Assembly: GCA_001051155.2 (NCBI GenBank)
Contig: JYIP02000008.1
Coordinates: forward strand, 1,550,001-1,614,000
DNA length: 64,000 bases
From: Chrysoporthe austroafricana
Lineage: Eukaryota; Ascomycota; Sordariomycetes; Diaporthales; Cryphonectriaceae
Direction of reading: 5' to 3'
Under the pieces are notes generated by a model. That model saw only the letters and a list, made by a program, of their open reading frames with translations, was not told the DNA's origin and ran no database searches. Position numbers and translations under genes: made by a program. Shown here in pieces: positions 43,796-54,543 of this stretch; position 1 is the first letter of the stretch; every line of letters starts with the position of its first letter.

Positions 43796-45792
43796 ACGTT
43801 AAGTATCCGATATGAACAACTTAGCCCTGCTTTTAAGACAAGTCGGTGCGGCTTCATAAAAGATTTCGTCGTCAACAGTTCGGAGGATATGTCGTATATC
43901 CCGTTCTGATCACGTCGGTAGGTGCCTTCGGCTTTTTTTTTAAATCCAGACATCGAGTAACGTCGAAGCGTGTTGCAATGCCAAATCAAAACCCGGCTTG
44001 CACGTCATATTGAGCGGCTAGCGTTTGCCTTGTACGCCCATTTCGGTACGCCGTAGCAATCTCTGCTCGCTTGCGCGGCGAATATTGCTTTCGGTTAGTT
44101 TTTGAGCAGGCATGGCTTGGATGTTGACGAGTTGAAATTTCCATAGTGGCGGGGATGCTGAATCATTTAACTTGTGTCGCAAAAATCGCGCCAGTGCTCG
44201 TGGTTGTGCTCGGCGACTGTACATACAGTGTTGAGCCACCGCATATAGGGTTGTGGGGTCGGCAGTGTGCTGATATCGTAGGCAGATGAATGGCGCCTCC
44301 CTCTTCTTTTTTCCTTCTTTCCTTGGGGGTTTCCTTTCCTGATGTCGTATAAGCGTCGCCGCGGCGGCGGTAGGATCAAGTTGGCCAAGGTTTGTTGGAC
44401 TTTGGTTTGTGATTCGGTGAGCGCTGACCGTAGATGAAACGGGACGCCTCAGTCCATCGAATAGGGCTGGTGAGGTCAGGCGTTGGTTCCTTTCCTGGTC
44501 TCCTCCCATCTTCCCGTCCTCTTCGTCCTCTCCTTCGTCTCCCACATGTCCTGGGCCCAAGCACAAGTCCCAAACACCAAGTCGTCGCAATCCCAACTTT
44601 CCTCGCCAGCGCTCGCCATATCAAACCCTCCTACACAAACTTTCGCCCCTCTGTCATATGACTCTCCATATTTAATTATCCCAATCTCTTAGATTCCGAC
44701 CTGGATCTGTTCATACTTGATTTTGCCTTCCTTCAATACTATATCGGCATCGCCTTGTCTACCATATTTTTGCTTTTCAACTCCTTTGTTTCTTTCTTGT
44801 TTCTTTTCACTCTTGAATCCTGTCCGGTGGAATAATGTCCCGATTGGTGAGAGTAGAGATGTCTTCTTCAACTGGTGTCCTCGATCTCCTAAATATGGCA
44901 GCCTCAGCGCAAAGTCGTCCGGACGCCGTAGAGGGCGGCAAGAGGCCCGGCAGGATGCTAGACAGTATGTCAACAATTTGTCGCTGGGCGACTAACGCAA
45001 ATTCGACACGTACTTGCCGGCACACTCTGTGATACTTGGTGCAACTGTCGTAGGCCAAAGCATCTGCCTTACTGTGTGTGAAAGCGAACAACGGAGGTTC
45101 ATACGGTCCGGGCACGTTTCTGTAACAGGACGATGGCGCACTTCGCACATACCAGTTGGGGACTAATACGGAAGTTATGAGTGGTCTGGTGGCGATAGAG
45201 CATCGTGGCGACAGGCGTGGTGATGATAATGGCAGTGGTGGCGGTGCGCCTCCGACTAGGCCGCCTCTGGTTCCCGGTCGGTGAGCATAGTGGTTTCCAA
45301 AACGTGGTAGATAAGTAGCTGTTTGGTTTGACTTGGCGCTTTGCATCCGCAGGCTGTCACTGCTACCCAGGTTATTTATTGAAGGTAGCTTAACGGAGGG
45401 GATATTAATAAGGGCACTTGCTGCCAGCTTGAAACATTCTGTCGATATAATCGGGCTCGAAAGACGCTCTTCTTACAGAGCTTATATATCAGTCTGAAGT
45501 AGGTTTCGTTATTAGACGACTTTTTCGTAGGCTGGAGAGGGTGCACCGAATATTTTCTTTTGGGTTGGGGTCGAAGGGGCGCCGACCGACGGGCGAATTG
45601 AGCTTGCAGCTCAGCAGAAGGCGAGACCACCCAAGGCCGAGCTGCAGTAGTCGAGATTGAGGCTTTGGCAGATGGATATTAGAAAAGCCGGTCCATCACG
45701 TATAAATGTCGTTCTGAAATCCGTTGTTGGCCAAGGCTGACTCTCGAAGCATCGTTGACAGCAATCATTTCGAGGGTCGGGGATGGGTACTA
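43796..45792. other. Repeat-island sequence, no supported gene
   Basis: Frames at 44018-44596 and 44807-45346 (minus) and 44835-45032 (plus) have no domain, no splice logic and mutually overlapping reading. A pyrimidine-rich stretch upstream of the ATG at 44835 resembles a leader, but the frame ends after 65 codons. I leave all of them uncalled. Confidence 0.35.
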
Positions 45793-45842
45793 AGTCAGAG
45801 GGGGTAACTTCCACATATAGATAGATATAATATATATTTATC

Positions 45843-47562
45843 TTATCTCTTATATTCAGCTATCACGATACAATCCTCTTCAATACTAGATAATTCGATA
45901 TCGCTCTCTCTATCAGAACCATCCGTTTCTCGATTGATTGCATTTTGAGCCTTCCGTATAGCCCTGATATCTGCAAACTTCGAATTTGGGCTTATATCAA
46001 CTCTCTTCCTTTTACTAGACCTCGAGCTTTCAGCCTGTGCTTTTAAAGCTTTATTCTCTTCCAGAGCCTTAGCCAGGGCTATATACCTTTTGTCGAATGC
46101 TTTTTGTATCTTTCTGAATAGTATACGTTGTGCTGATATAGTTGAAAGTTGATGTCGATTTCTTTGCAGCTGATAGTATAGATCTTTAGCTTTTCGAGGG
46201 GTCGAATATATATCCGGCTGGACTGAGGATGATTTAAGAGTAATATTGATTGCGATCGGTAGGTCTGAGCTTGATATCGATAGCTGTTTCTTCTGTTGTT
46301 GATTGTTCTCGAGGAGAAGAGGGCTTAAAAGGGGCTTGGCTAGCCGGAGGGGCCAAAGACCTGTTGCTTTCCACCCAGACCTGATATTCTGGCTAGATAG
46401 GCCTTCTATCCGTACCTGATGGTAGTTTTGAAGGAATAATCGTTTTCCGAAAGCTGTTGAATCCCCCCATTGGCTCAAAAGGCTGACATTTTTCCTATAG
46501 GGTCTCTTAAGGGAAGAAAAGACCTCGAGATCAAGAGGCTGGAGAACGTGAGAGCTATAAGGAGGTAGATAGATCAATAAGATATTGTTCTGAAAGCATT
46601 CCCACATAAACTCGTCGGTTGTATGGCTGCCGTAGCCATCCAGGATTAATAACCTGGCTTCCGAGGGGTCCTCTGGCTGGCTGCCAGGAATAAAGATCTT
46701 CTGGAGCTACTCGAGGGCTGCTTCGTTACTAGTCCAGCCGTTTTTCGTAGCATAGAATTGCCAGCTTTTAAAAGGTTCCAGAATAGTAGGGAACCATTAT
46801 TGCTATATAGTCTTGCCCTTAAAAATAACCAGAAGAAAGAGGTAGGTACCCGTAGCTGAAATACATTCGAGGAACGAAATCCAGGACCTCGACCCAGGCT
46901 CTTTTCTCTGGATTGTACGTGAGAAAGAAGTTCCGAGAGCTAATCCGTTCTCTCCTTGGCCTTCTATTATCCCAGCTTCGTCCATATTCTATCGGTTGGC
47001 TGGCTTGATAGCTTGGATATAAGGAAGATCGAATAAATGGAACCAAGGCTTGATTATTTCTGTTATTGTTCTATTGATTCGTTCTGAAGCTATCTTTCGA
47101 GACCTTTGAACCTTAGCACCAGGATTTCTCTTTAAAAAAGACCTTATCCATTTCCTTCCAAAGGGCTGAGGGTCTCCCTTGACTTGCAATATCCTCTCGG
47201 CGAAAAGCTTCAGTTCTGAATGCGTCGGTGGCAAGCCTAGGTTAGCTTGACAGATAATCCATCTCGCTAGTTCAGCTTCCTGGCTAGTAGAGAGATTTTG
47301 CTTGTCTTGATAGGCTATTTTATGCGATTCTCTTCCTGCAAGGCGATCTTGAAGAGTGGCCCTTGGGATGCCCCATTCTTTCGAGGCTTGCCGTTGAGAT
47401 AAGCCGTTTTTGATAGNCTGTTTTATGCGATTCTCTTCCTGCAAGGCGATCTTGAAGAGTGGCCCTTGGGATGCCCCATTCTTTCGAGGCTTGCCGTTGA
47501 GATAAGCCGTTTTTGATAGTCTCAATGGCCTGGGCTAGCTCAGATTCAGTATATGGCTTCAT
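45843..47562 (-). pseudogene. Decayed pogo-family (DDE_1) transposase
   Basis: Reading from the ATG at 47562: a Psq-type helix-turn-helix (KNGLSQRQASKEWGIPRATL), a CENP-B/Tc5-type DNA-binding domain (FGRKWIRSFLKRNPGAKVQR), then the DDE_1 core. The core has YNMDEAGI (first catalytic Asp), LLILDGYGSHTTDEF (second) and IYLPPYSSHVLQPLDLEVFS (last-strand region). A basic tail has KRKRVDISP. Three in-frame stop codons at 46989-46991, 46803-46805 and 46707-46709 interrupt it. The first and third fall where Trp (TGG) is expected, consistent with G-to-A changes by RIP. A duplicated 99-bp block around the N also breaks the frame, but that part may be artificial. It is not active as read. Confidence 0.85.
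47318..47519. repeat. 99-bp identical duplication around a single N (likely assembly join)
   Basis: Bases 47318-47416 and 47421-47519 are identical and separated by NCTG. The N marks a gap, so the duplication probably reflects unmerged overlapping contig ends within the transposase N-terminal region and not biology. Confidence 0.85.
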
Positions 47563-47687
47563 AATAGTCGTATTAAGGTTTTGTAAAAAGATGAAGGTAT
47601 CCGGAATAAAATTGATTCAGAAAGGTCTATAGAAAGGGAGGTGGTTAAGGGAGCGGTATGGCCGGCCGGAAGTTACCCCCTCTGACT

Positions 47688-48735
47688 TATTCCTCATAAC
47701 TTGATTAGCCAAAGATGTATGAACGACCTCGTTTGGGAGGGTCCAAGATACCCACGAGAATTATTTGACGAAATGAAATGCTGACTTTTGTCAAGCATAT
47801 CGGATAATTACTCTCGACTTCATTTCGAAGAAATACCACTAACGAGCTGCGATTCCTTAGTGCGGGCATACTGTCGTTTTCTAATGCAGCGAGGTGGTAA
47901 TTGAGGCCGCTAGTCCTGGCGGCTTGGGCACGATGTGATAGGTCGAGTGGGAGATCGGTTGGCGAACTCCGCATGCTGTTATGGCCGCCATAACAGGTTG
48001 ACCAAATTATGCCTATATCCCTAACTCCCGAGGTCGTCAGCCAGAGGCTTCTGTGGTGAGGTATAATGTCGCCAAACGGCAGTCGAGGATAGTTTGGTAG
48101 CTTCCGTACGAGACTGGCAGGCTTTTGTTTCGAGTTGATTGTCGTGGTACCCAGTTTGACCGTGCCCCAGAGCCCGGCATTACGGGTACGAGACTCGTTC
48201 TTTCTTCGCCATCTCGTTCGACGAGTACCCAATGATCTTGGGTCCCAGACCAATTGGCTGCCCTCAGCGCAGATAAGGATCAAAAGTTGAGCGTGGGTTG
48301 AGACCTTAGTTATGGCAAAGCGGCTAGACAGATCGACGACGGTAGTAGGTTCATTCGCACGAGAAATCCAGTCGTTGCAATGTGCAATGCCTTTTCGAAA
48401 CTTCCTTCTGAAAGTCTTCTACCCGCATAATCGAGGGTTCGTCATTTTCATTCTGCAACGGCAACCACCCCGGGGCCTTTGCAAGACGAATGATCCCAGC
48501 TCATACCGATTTTGATTCACCGACCTTTTTTTTCTTTTCTTTCTAGTTTCCCAGAGGCTTTTCACTCCATCCTTGTTTGCAAAAGGTTCGGCGACGATGT
48601 CTCAACATGCACTATTCATTACGCGATCAGATACCTTGACTGACTAAGGAAACAGCAGCCCCGCCAGAATTCTTGAGAGGGATGTCCATGGTTCTTCGCA
48701 ATGGGAAGAAAGTGTCGCCAGAAACCGTTACCAAC
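47688..48735. other. Repeat-island spacer, no supported gene
   Basis: The minus-strand frame 47705-48283 has no ATG-proximal features, domain or composition that would support a gene. A T run with CTTTTCTTTCT lies at 48527-48545. Confidence 0.35.
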
Positions 48736-48925
48736 GGGCGAAGGCGAGGTCTGAAGAACGAAGCACGGCGTTGCTTTTGGTATCTGGGTGCGAGCGCGAG
48801 AGCGAGGTCTGAGGAACGAAGCATAGTGTTGCTTTTGTGGGGGCGAGGACGAGGGCGAGGTCTGAGGAACGAAGCATGGTGTTGCTTTTGTTGTCTGGAG
48901 GCGAGGATGAGGGCGAACTCTGATG
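48736..48925. repeat. Tandem repeat, units of about 53-58 bp, three copies
   Basis: The core GCGAGGTCTGARGAACGAAG followed by CAYRGYGTTGCTTTTG starts at 48744, 48802 and 48855. A fourth partial copy (GGCGAACTCTGATG) follows. A stray GAAGAACGAAGCACGGCG recurs near 49068. The intervening GAGGGCGAGG-type sequence varies. Confidence 0.8.
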
Positions 48926-49085
48926 TCGGCTAGCATGAGAGCCGCTATTTTAGCACACCCACGCGCACCTCGCGCGGAAAACGCCAACACCCACTTCCTC
49001 TAAAATAAAAAAGAGAGAAGAAGCGAAAACGAAAAGAAGTAGAAGAAAGAAAAAATAAAATACCACTGAAGAACGAAGCACGGCG

Positions 49086-49139
49086 TGAGTGTCCCGAGAG
49101 ACACTCTGCCTTCGACTAGGTTAACTCAGTCGAAGGCTG
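49086..49139. other. Two consecutive hairpin-forming inverted repeats
   Basis: GAGTGTC..GACACTC at about 49088-49107, then a perfect 10-bp stem GCCTTCGACT / AGTCGAAGGC with a 10-nt loop at about 49108-49137. They sit directly between two tandem-repeat arrays. Confidence 0.7.
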
Positions 49140-49150
49140 CCTTCAGCGAC

Positions 49151-49314
49151 ACTCCTCAACCACGGCCATGAGAGCCATGAGAGGTGACGACGCTTACTTT
49201 CATGACGACTCCTCAATCACAGCTGTGCAAGCTATGAGAGGTGACGACGCTTACTTTCGCGACAACTCCTCGACCACGACCGTAAGAGCCATGAGAGGTG
49301 ACGACGCGTAAGTC
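49151..49314 (+). repeat. 57-bp tandem repeat, three copies, reading frame preserved
   Basis: Units start at 49151, 49208 and 49265, exactly 57 bp apart. One frame is open through all three and gives a 19-residue repeat with the constant core AMRGDDAYF. Most differences between units change few residues. The frame is open back to a stop near 49123 and ends where GACGACGC meets GTAAGT, a good splice donor, so it could be an exon of an unrecognised gene. No start codon context or partner exon is evident. Confidence 0.7.
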
Positions 49315-49408
49315 AGTTCTTTGTACGTATGTCATTGATCTCATACCCATAACATCATTCGACCAGACAAATCTGGGAGCGATGCCGTGAAGTCGATCAA
49401 GAGAATTC

Positions 49409-51186
49409 TCAGTCTTTCGAGAGGACTGACATACCTTTGAACAGTCTAAGAGACTGTGTTGCCCTCAGTGGAGTAATCATTCCCCTGCACCTTGCGTTTG
49501 CTGTTGATCTCCTCTGAATATTGTCACTCTTGTTTTTCCTCTTCAGATTATCCTGAGTGATAAATGGAGAGTTGTCAGCCGGAACAAATTGCTTGTTCTT
49601 CTCATATGCCGGGCAGGAAGTGTACGGCGACATATATCTTCGACCCGACGTTTCATCGAGATCCAGATAAAGTGGGCTGATATCGAGACGAGGATACCTG
49701 CAACTTCGACAGACCACCTGGAGAGGGCTGTCGTCCATGCTAGTATCCTTGTTGTTCTTCGTATTCTTCTTCCGCTTGATGGTAGCCCATTTATCTCCGC
49801 CACTCTCATCCTCAGCAGGTCTCTTCAGGGACCTACCGGTCGCGGTAACGGAGATGGTATTGTACTGGGTCTGCTTTTCGGAGCGATTGATACCGCCAAG
49901 CTGAGCCGCCAAGCCCAGTTGCAGGTCATACGCCTGTCCGCGTTTAGCAACACTCATTCCTGCCATTACCATATCAGTCATCTAGCGTCTTCCAATTTTC
50001 GAGACAGTAACGGGCAGAACTCACCTTGATTGACATACTCGGGGTGCCAAACGAACAGCACGAGCCGTTCGACCCGAGTATCGTCGTCTTCTGGATGCAG
50101 CAGCCAGAGCGAGATGTCCTTGTAGTCGCCCCACAACTTCATCTCTTCCATTCGACTGCCCCACTTCGTCCGGAAGTAATCTTTATTCGCAGCGCCAAAG
50201 ACGACCAATGTCTTGGCCGCGGCGTTACGAAGGCAGACATCCAGCCAGTCGTGATGGTGTTGGAGAAGCGCGGGCTCAACATCCCTAGTGGGGTCGAAGC
50301 GCTTTCCATCGTTCTTGACTGGCATTCTCCGGCGACAGAATCTGTCAAGCCAGAGGGTGTTTGTATCGCTGAAGCCTGACAATACCAACCTGATGATTGA
50401 AGGGTTGGTCGGGTCATAGACCACAGCATCGTCGACCTGGAGGGTCGTAAAACTGGGATAGTGCAGGATGAAGCACACGGCAGCGCCGAAGGCACCTCCA
50501 GGCCCGACAAGATGTTCGGGCTTCCCAGGTTTCGCACTTTTGGGAGGCTCGGTTGCCCCAAACTGCTTCCATTGCTTCGTGATATCGTCAACAGCATGTC
50601 CTTCTTCCTCGCCAAGCTGCTTCAGGAGCTGTTATGATCCACGGTTAGCAACCACAAGACACAAAACGGGACGCAATGAGTCACATCAAGACGCATGAAA
50701 ATGGGATAGTGTCAAGATCAGATGATATTGACCGACACTGAATGACATTGAAGTACAACGCCAACATGCAACGATTTGCAACATATGTTGCCGTGCAAAC
50801 TTTCCACACAACAATATAAAACGGGAAAATCTTTATGGTTCTCGGGGACGATGAACCCCGACAACAGGAGGGTGGATATGAGGTCGTCTCATCTTCTGTC
50901 GACGACAGCAACATCTTCTAGTCACAGGGCAACATGTCCTCCGTTATCTCTGCTGTCGACCCGCACATCGAACCGCATAGGTACTAGAACAAAGGGGCGT
51001 ATAACACAGGGGAGCGTTTGTGGGTGTAATAAGGCAAAAGATCAAATGTCCAAGGATGCAAGATCGTGCCAATCGACTCACCAGGCACTGGCGCTTCAGC
51101 TTCTCCTTGCCAGCCTCGTCCATCGATGCGAGCATCTCTGGGGGGCATTCAAGCCGAAGGTCATTGAAGACAAGGGAGAAAGACAT
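49409..51186 (-). CDS. Uncharacterised 419-residue protein with basic C-terminus
   Basis: Three exons (51186-51082, 50628-50025, 49959-49409) are in phase; I started at the ATG MSFSLVFNDL. Residues 36-75 are charged (KQLGEEEGHAVDDITKQW). The middle is a compact domain with FGAAVCFILHYPSFTTLQVD, WLDVCLRNAAAKTLVVFGA, NKDYFRTKWG and RVERLVLFVWHPEYV. This could be an alpha/beta fold, but I do not recognise the family. The C-terminal third carries KKNTKNNK and KRKNK clusters that may be nuclear signals, plus a CRSC..CPAYE pair. The first intron is 453 nt, unusually long here, and might hide another exon. It lies at the edge of the repeat island and may be lineage-specific. Confidence 0.68.
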
Positions 51187-52209
51187 GGTCAAATTTTGAT
51201 CAAGGTGTCACGAGCATTCAACTAAATGATCAAATTGTCTTGACTGCTGTTGGTGTCCATGTCGGAGGAAGACAAGATCAAGATCCCCAACACGGCTGTC
51301 ATGGTATCAGGCTGCTCAAACTTTTGGGGCAGCGCAGTCTGGGAAGGCGCGAGCATCATGGGAAGGCACGAGCATCATGGGAAGGTACCTGGACCTTATT
51401 GGTGTTGGGGTCGGCCTGGGTAGGGACGCTCTTTCCTCGCCAGTGCCGAGTACTGAGAACGCAAGCAACGGCCTGTATGCGGCAGCCCACCACCACCTAA
51501 AGAGAATCGGCAGCACTGGACGAATTCAAAAGAGGTCCTCCTTCTGTCCATGTACAAGAACTCGCATAGTATGATAATATTTGGTGATTCGAAAGTCGAT
51601 CCTACATGCGTGACTTCATTCCTTGTCAATGACAGAGGGAAGTTCAAGGCTAGCAATACTCAAGATATCTCGACATTCTGCGTAATGCTAGATACCTGCT
51701 TAAGTAGTAAAAACTTTCAGTTAATATTTGGACATTGCCGTATAAGTAACTACATGAACGGGAATGCTATTACAATATTGGATGAGTGGACTGCACTGCA
51801 TGTAAGCAGGTACATAGGTACTTTGTAGGGAAATGCCTTTCAGGAAGGAGCGATTTTCGAATGGCCAGTGGGGCAAGCACGCAGGTAGACGGACACTGGA
51901 CTTTTTGGATGCCCCCATCCTTTCCTCTCCTTTCTCCTTCCTCTCCCTCCTCGTCCTCATCCACTTTCGCGGTATGTTCTGCCTATGAGTACCCTTTCGC
52001 AGCTGCTCTTCCTAACCACATCCTTCCTATATGCATCAAAGTTTTCTGGACCTGGCATGCGATGTGAAGACATTTATAACGTCTAGCCAATCAACTCCAC
52101 TGCTTCGGTTACATCAATCCCAACTTTGGAATTGTGGCACTGCTCGATTCAGGCTACTATTTAAACTTCTGAGCAGTAGAACCTAGGCTAATACTTATTT
52201 ACTATACAG
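51187..52209. other. Intergenic; may contain the 5' exon(s) of the next gene
   Basis: GGAAGGYRC-(A/C)-GAGCATCATG-type short tandem copies lie at about 51343-51387 (CGCGAGCATCATGGGAAGGC repeated). A frame at 51786-52067 and the donor-like CGCGGTATGT at 51969 could belong to the upstream end of the Lys/Glu-rich gene, but phases do not settle it. Confidence 0.35.
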
Positions 52210-53318
52210 ATTCATACAAAGTCTTTCGGTTTCAATATAGTAAGTAGCTTTAATAATGGCTAGAATATAAATTTTGACGAAACTTAACCTTATCATGTGT
52301 TTTTAGTTCAGATACCAGTACCAGAATCAGTACCAGCACCGTATGTCTCGCTTAGCTTACAAAAAATAGTATAGCATGATCGATTAACATGAATGCCCTT
52401 GTAGATATCCGCTTCCCAGCCTCTCCCACCCCCTCCTCCAGGTGAGCATTTTTCCCTGTTCATTATCGCACTAAAGCAGATGATTATAGCGGGAAATTAA
52501 TCAAATTATATATGTATATATATAGGCCATTATCAAGTTCTGCGGCCGGATGGCACTGTGGCGGCAGTGCTGCCCGTAGCGGGCATGAGCCGCCGCGACA
52601 CCCAGGTAATTAGTACTTTCTTCAGTACGAGCAATTTTAACACTTGTTAATACTATAGTTTTATATAGGCAGTGATTCACGCTTCTTTAGGCGCTTGGAC
52701 AACCCCCTCCCCCTCCCTACTACGTACTACCAAACGTGTAAGCTCGGTCTTGCCTGCTTTCTGCCTATATCCCGATCTTGGATTATATACATCTCAGTAA
52801 TTACCTCTGACATTGTGAAATATTTTAGCCCCGTGAGGATGACGAGAAGGGGAAGGAGGAAGAGGAGAAGGAGAAGCCCAAGAAGAAGGGCAAGAAGAAG
52901 CGCCGCGGCAATGTATGTAAAGACATCGACTCTCCCAGACATCGATTCTCCCAAACATCCGCTCTCCCAGACATCCACCCTTACAACGCTATGCCACTGC
53001 TGGAAGTATACCCTTATCAAATATACTGATTTCTCGGCTATATAGAAGAAGCCCAAGAAGGGCAAGAAGGATGAGGGCAAGGATGAGGATGAGGAGATGG
53101 CTGATGCTCCCGTCTCCGCTGCTGAACCCAAGGGCAAGGGCAAGGAGAAGGAGAAGGGGAAGGTGGAAGAGAAGGAGGAGCAGGAGCAAGAGAAGGAGAA
53201 AGAGAAGGAGAAGGAGAAGGAGAAGGAGAAGCAGGAGAAGGAGAAGGAGCAGGCGAGCGTCCTTGCCCTTGCCACCAAGACACCCCTTCCCCTGCCCGAC
53301 AACGAAGACACTCTTTAG
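52210..53318 (+). CDS. Intron-rich gene for a Lys/Glu-rich, nuclear-type protein (5' end unresolved)
   Basis: Seven small exons join in phase: 52210-52239, 52307-52340, 52405-52441, 52526-52605, 52669-52737, 52829-52912 and 53046-53318. Their ends have GTAAGT/GTATGT/GTGAGC-like donors and TAG acceptors. The deduced product, at least 200 residues, runs from a Ser/Thr stretch through QPLPPPPPGHYQVLRPDGTV and AVLPVAGMSRRDTQ into KKKGKKKRRGN (bipartite nuclear signal). It ends in a long KEKEKE coiled or charged helix and LPLPDNEDTL. I find no ATG that joins in phase upstream, so the N-terminus is missing from the model. The regular phases across five introns argue for a real gene. The function is unknown; charged tails of this type occur in nucleolar and chromatin proteins. 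Confidence 0.6.
52929..52980. repeat. 16-bp tandem repeat in an intron, three copies
   Basis: CTCTCCCAGACATC, TTCTCCCAAACATC and CTCTCCCAGACATC, each with a 2-nt spacer, lie within the last intron of the Lys/Glu-rich gene. Confidence 0.7.
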
Positions 53319-53450
53319 CTTCTTTTTGGTCATCTTTTGCTTTCTCTGGAAGAAAAGAATCTCTTCAGCAGGACATACTACGCATACTAGCCCTCTCCGC
53401 CCCAGTTTTTGACCCTTTACGTGAATTCTTGATGTTTTTCAAGATGACCC

Positions 53451-53859
53451 ACCAACTCGGCCATCTCACCACTGTGCTTCTTGAAACAGAGTGAAACTCG
53501 AGGATCATATGCCTAGATTGTGCTAGAGGCGGGGCGCTGGTGGATCCGAGGCCCGCCGGCGAGTGGTGGGTTGGGGGCGAGGGTGGTGGTGGGTGGGGGC
53601 GCCAGTGGACCCTCTTAGCGTAGTATGACGCACCGAGACCGCCGCAGCGGAGCTCCGAACTCGAAACTCAAAAGCCAGGGGGGTTCTTTGGGGATATCAA
53701 CTAGATTTTGATGGGATATCGTATGCCTGGATTTGCGCGAGGCTGCACAGCCCTACATGCGGCTCTGGCGGCCCGCCGCACGTGGTTGTGGCAAGGCTGA
53801 GAGGAAGTGGAAGGAGCGACGGGGCGTCGCTCGACCTCACCTCCTCGCAGCGCGGGACC
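53451..53859. repeat. Segmental duplication, copy B (GC-rich) with a 5' tRNA-Leu fragment
   Basis: Aligns with 41643-42060. It begins with the complement of the tRNA-Leu 5' half (CAACTCGGCCATCTCACC, 53453-53470), but the anticodon arm and 3' half are missing, so it is not a tRNA gene. The following 390 bp keep C and G at many positions where copy A has T and A. Confidence 0.85.
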
Positions 53860-54543
53860 GACAGCTGGAACGGCCGTCTGTGGGCGTATCGCTCATGGGA
53901 TGGCCAATTTAGAGATGGGAGCAGGGGATTCTCTGTAAATATGTTTCTGGCATGACAGTGTTCTATCCATTCAGGACGAAGGAGTTGCAGGTGAATCCCT
54001 TCTCGTTCCGAACCGTCTGGCGCGTTAGGGCGTCATTCGGCAGCCCTGCCCAGGCCGCAGCAAAGGATCAACGAACCCAATGCCCCCCATGCGCAGACTA
54101 TAGTGGATAATTTTCATGAGTGGTTGGCTGCTCGGTTTGTCTTCTCCTTCGCTGTTGCGGATTTTGTGCGAGTCCCAGTTCTATTTGAGATAATTCGCAG
54201 ATGTAAGAGCTTCTAGGTACAAAAATATCTGATCAAGCCAACCCGGTCTCGGGATTGGCCGCTGCGCATCTACCCCCCCCCCCCCCCATGCAGACGCCGT
54301 GCCTCGCAGCAGGCAGGGCAGCGCCGGGAAGAGAGATCAATGGCAGGATATACAACGCCGGACGCCTCCAGTTCCAGCCCTTTGGAGACTCAATGCAGTG
54401 TTTGAAGTCTAACCCTAAACTATAATGCCCGGTGCCCAATCCCTCTCACAGTAACGCCAATGTTGATTTGCTCGTGTCATATAAACGTCGCCCTGTCAGT
54501 CTGAACCGCCCTTGACGGCGTGGCCTGTGCCGTACGCCAGGGT
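53860..54543. other. Intergenic, with long C run
   Basis: No gene is seen. A C homopolymer of about 17 bases lies at about 54272-54288, a likely site of length errors. The last part is the 3' region of the CTP synthase gene. Confidence 0.4.

Larger units (their letters stand above)
45793..47687 (-). mobile_element. Pogo/Tc1-type DNA transposon with intact 20-bp ends
   Basis: The ends are perfect inverted repeats, AGTCAGAGGGGGTAACTTCC at 45793-45812 and its complement at 47668-47687, each flanked by TA, the Tc1/mariner target duplication. Inside, the minus strand encodes a broken transposase. The total length of about 1.9 kb is typical for fungal pogo-like (Fot1-type) elements. An assembly gap (one N at 47417) lies inside. 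The 445-bp element at 32902 carries similar ends. Confidence 0.92.

Noticed and set aside
44018..45346. Two minus-strand frames of 192 and 179 residues
   Set aside because: Mutually overlapping alternatives, unnatural composition, no splice logic.
47705..48283. 192-residue minus-strand frame in the repeat island
   Set aside because: No recognisable domain, no promoter context, in a decayed repeat setting.
48736..49314. Possible CRISPR-like array
   Set aside because: Units are tandem, not separated by unique spacers of constant length, and the genome is eukaryotic.
52727..53333. Leu/Ser-repeat frames on the minus strand that look like membrane proteins
   Set aside because: They are the complement of GAG/AAG codon repeats in the Lys/Glu-rich gene.
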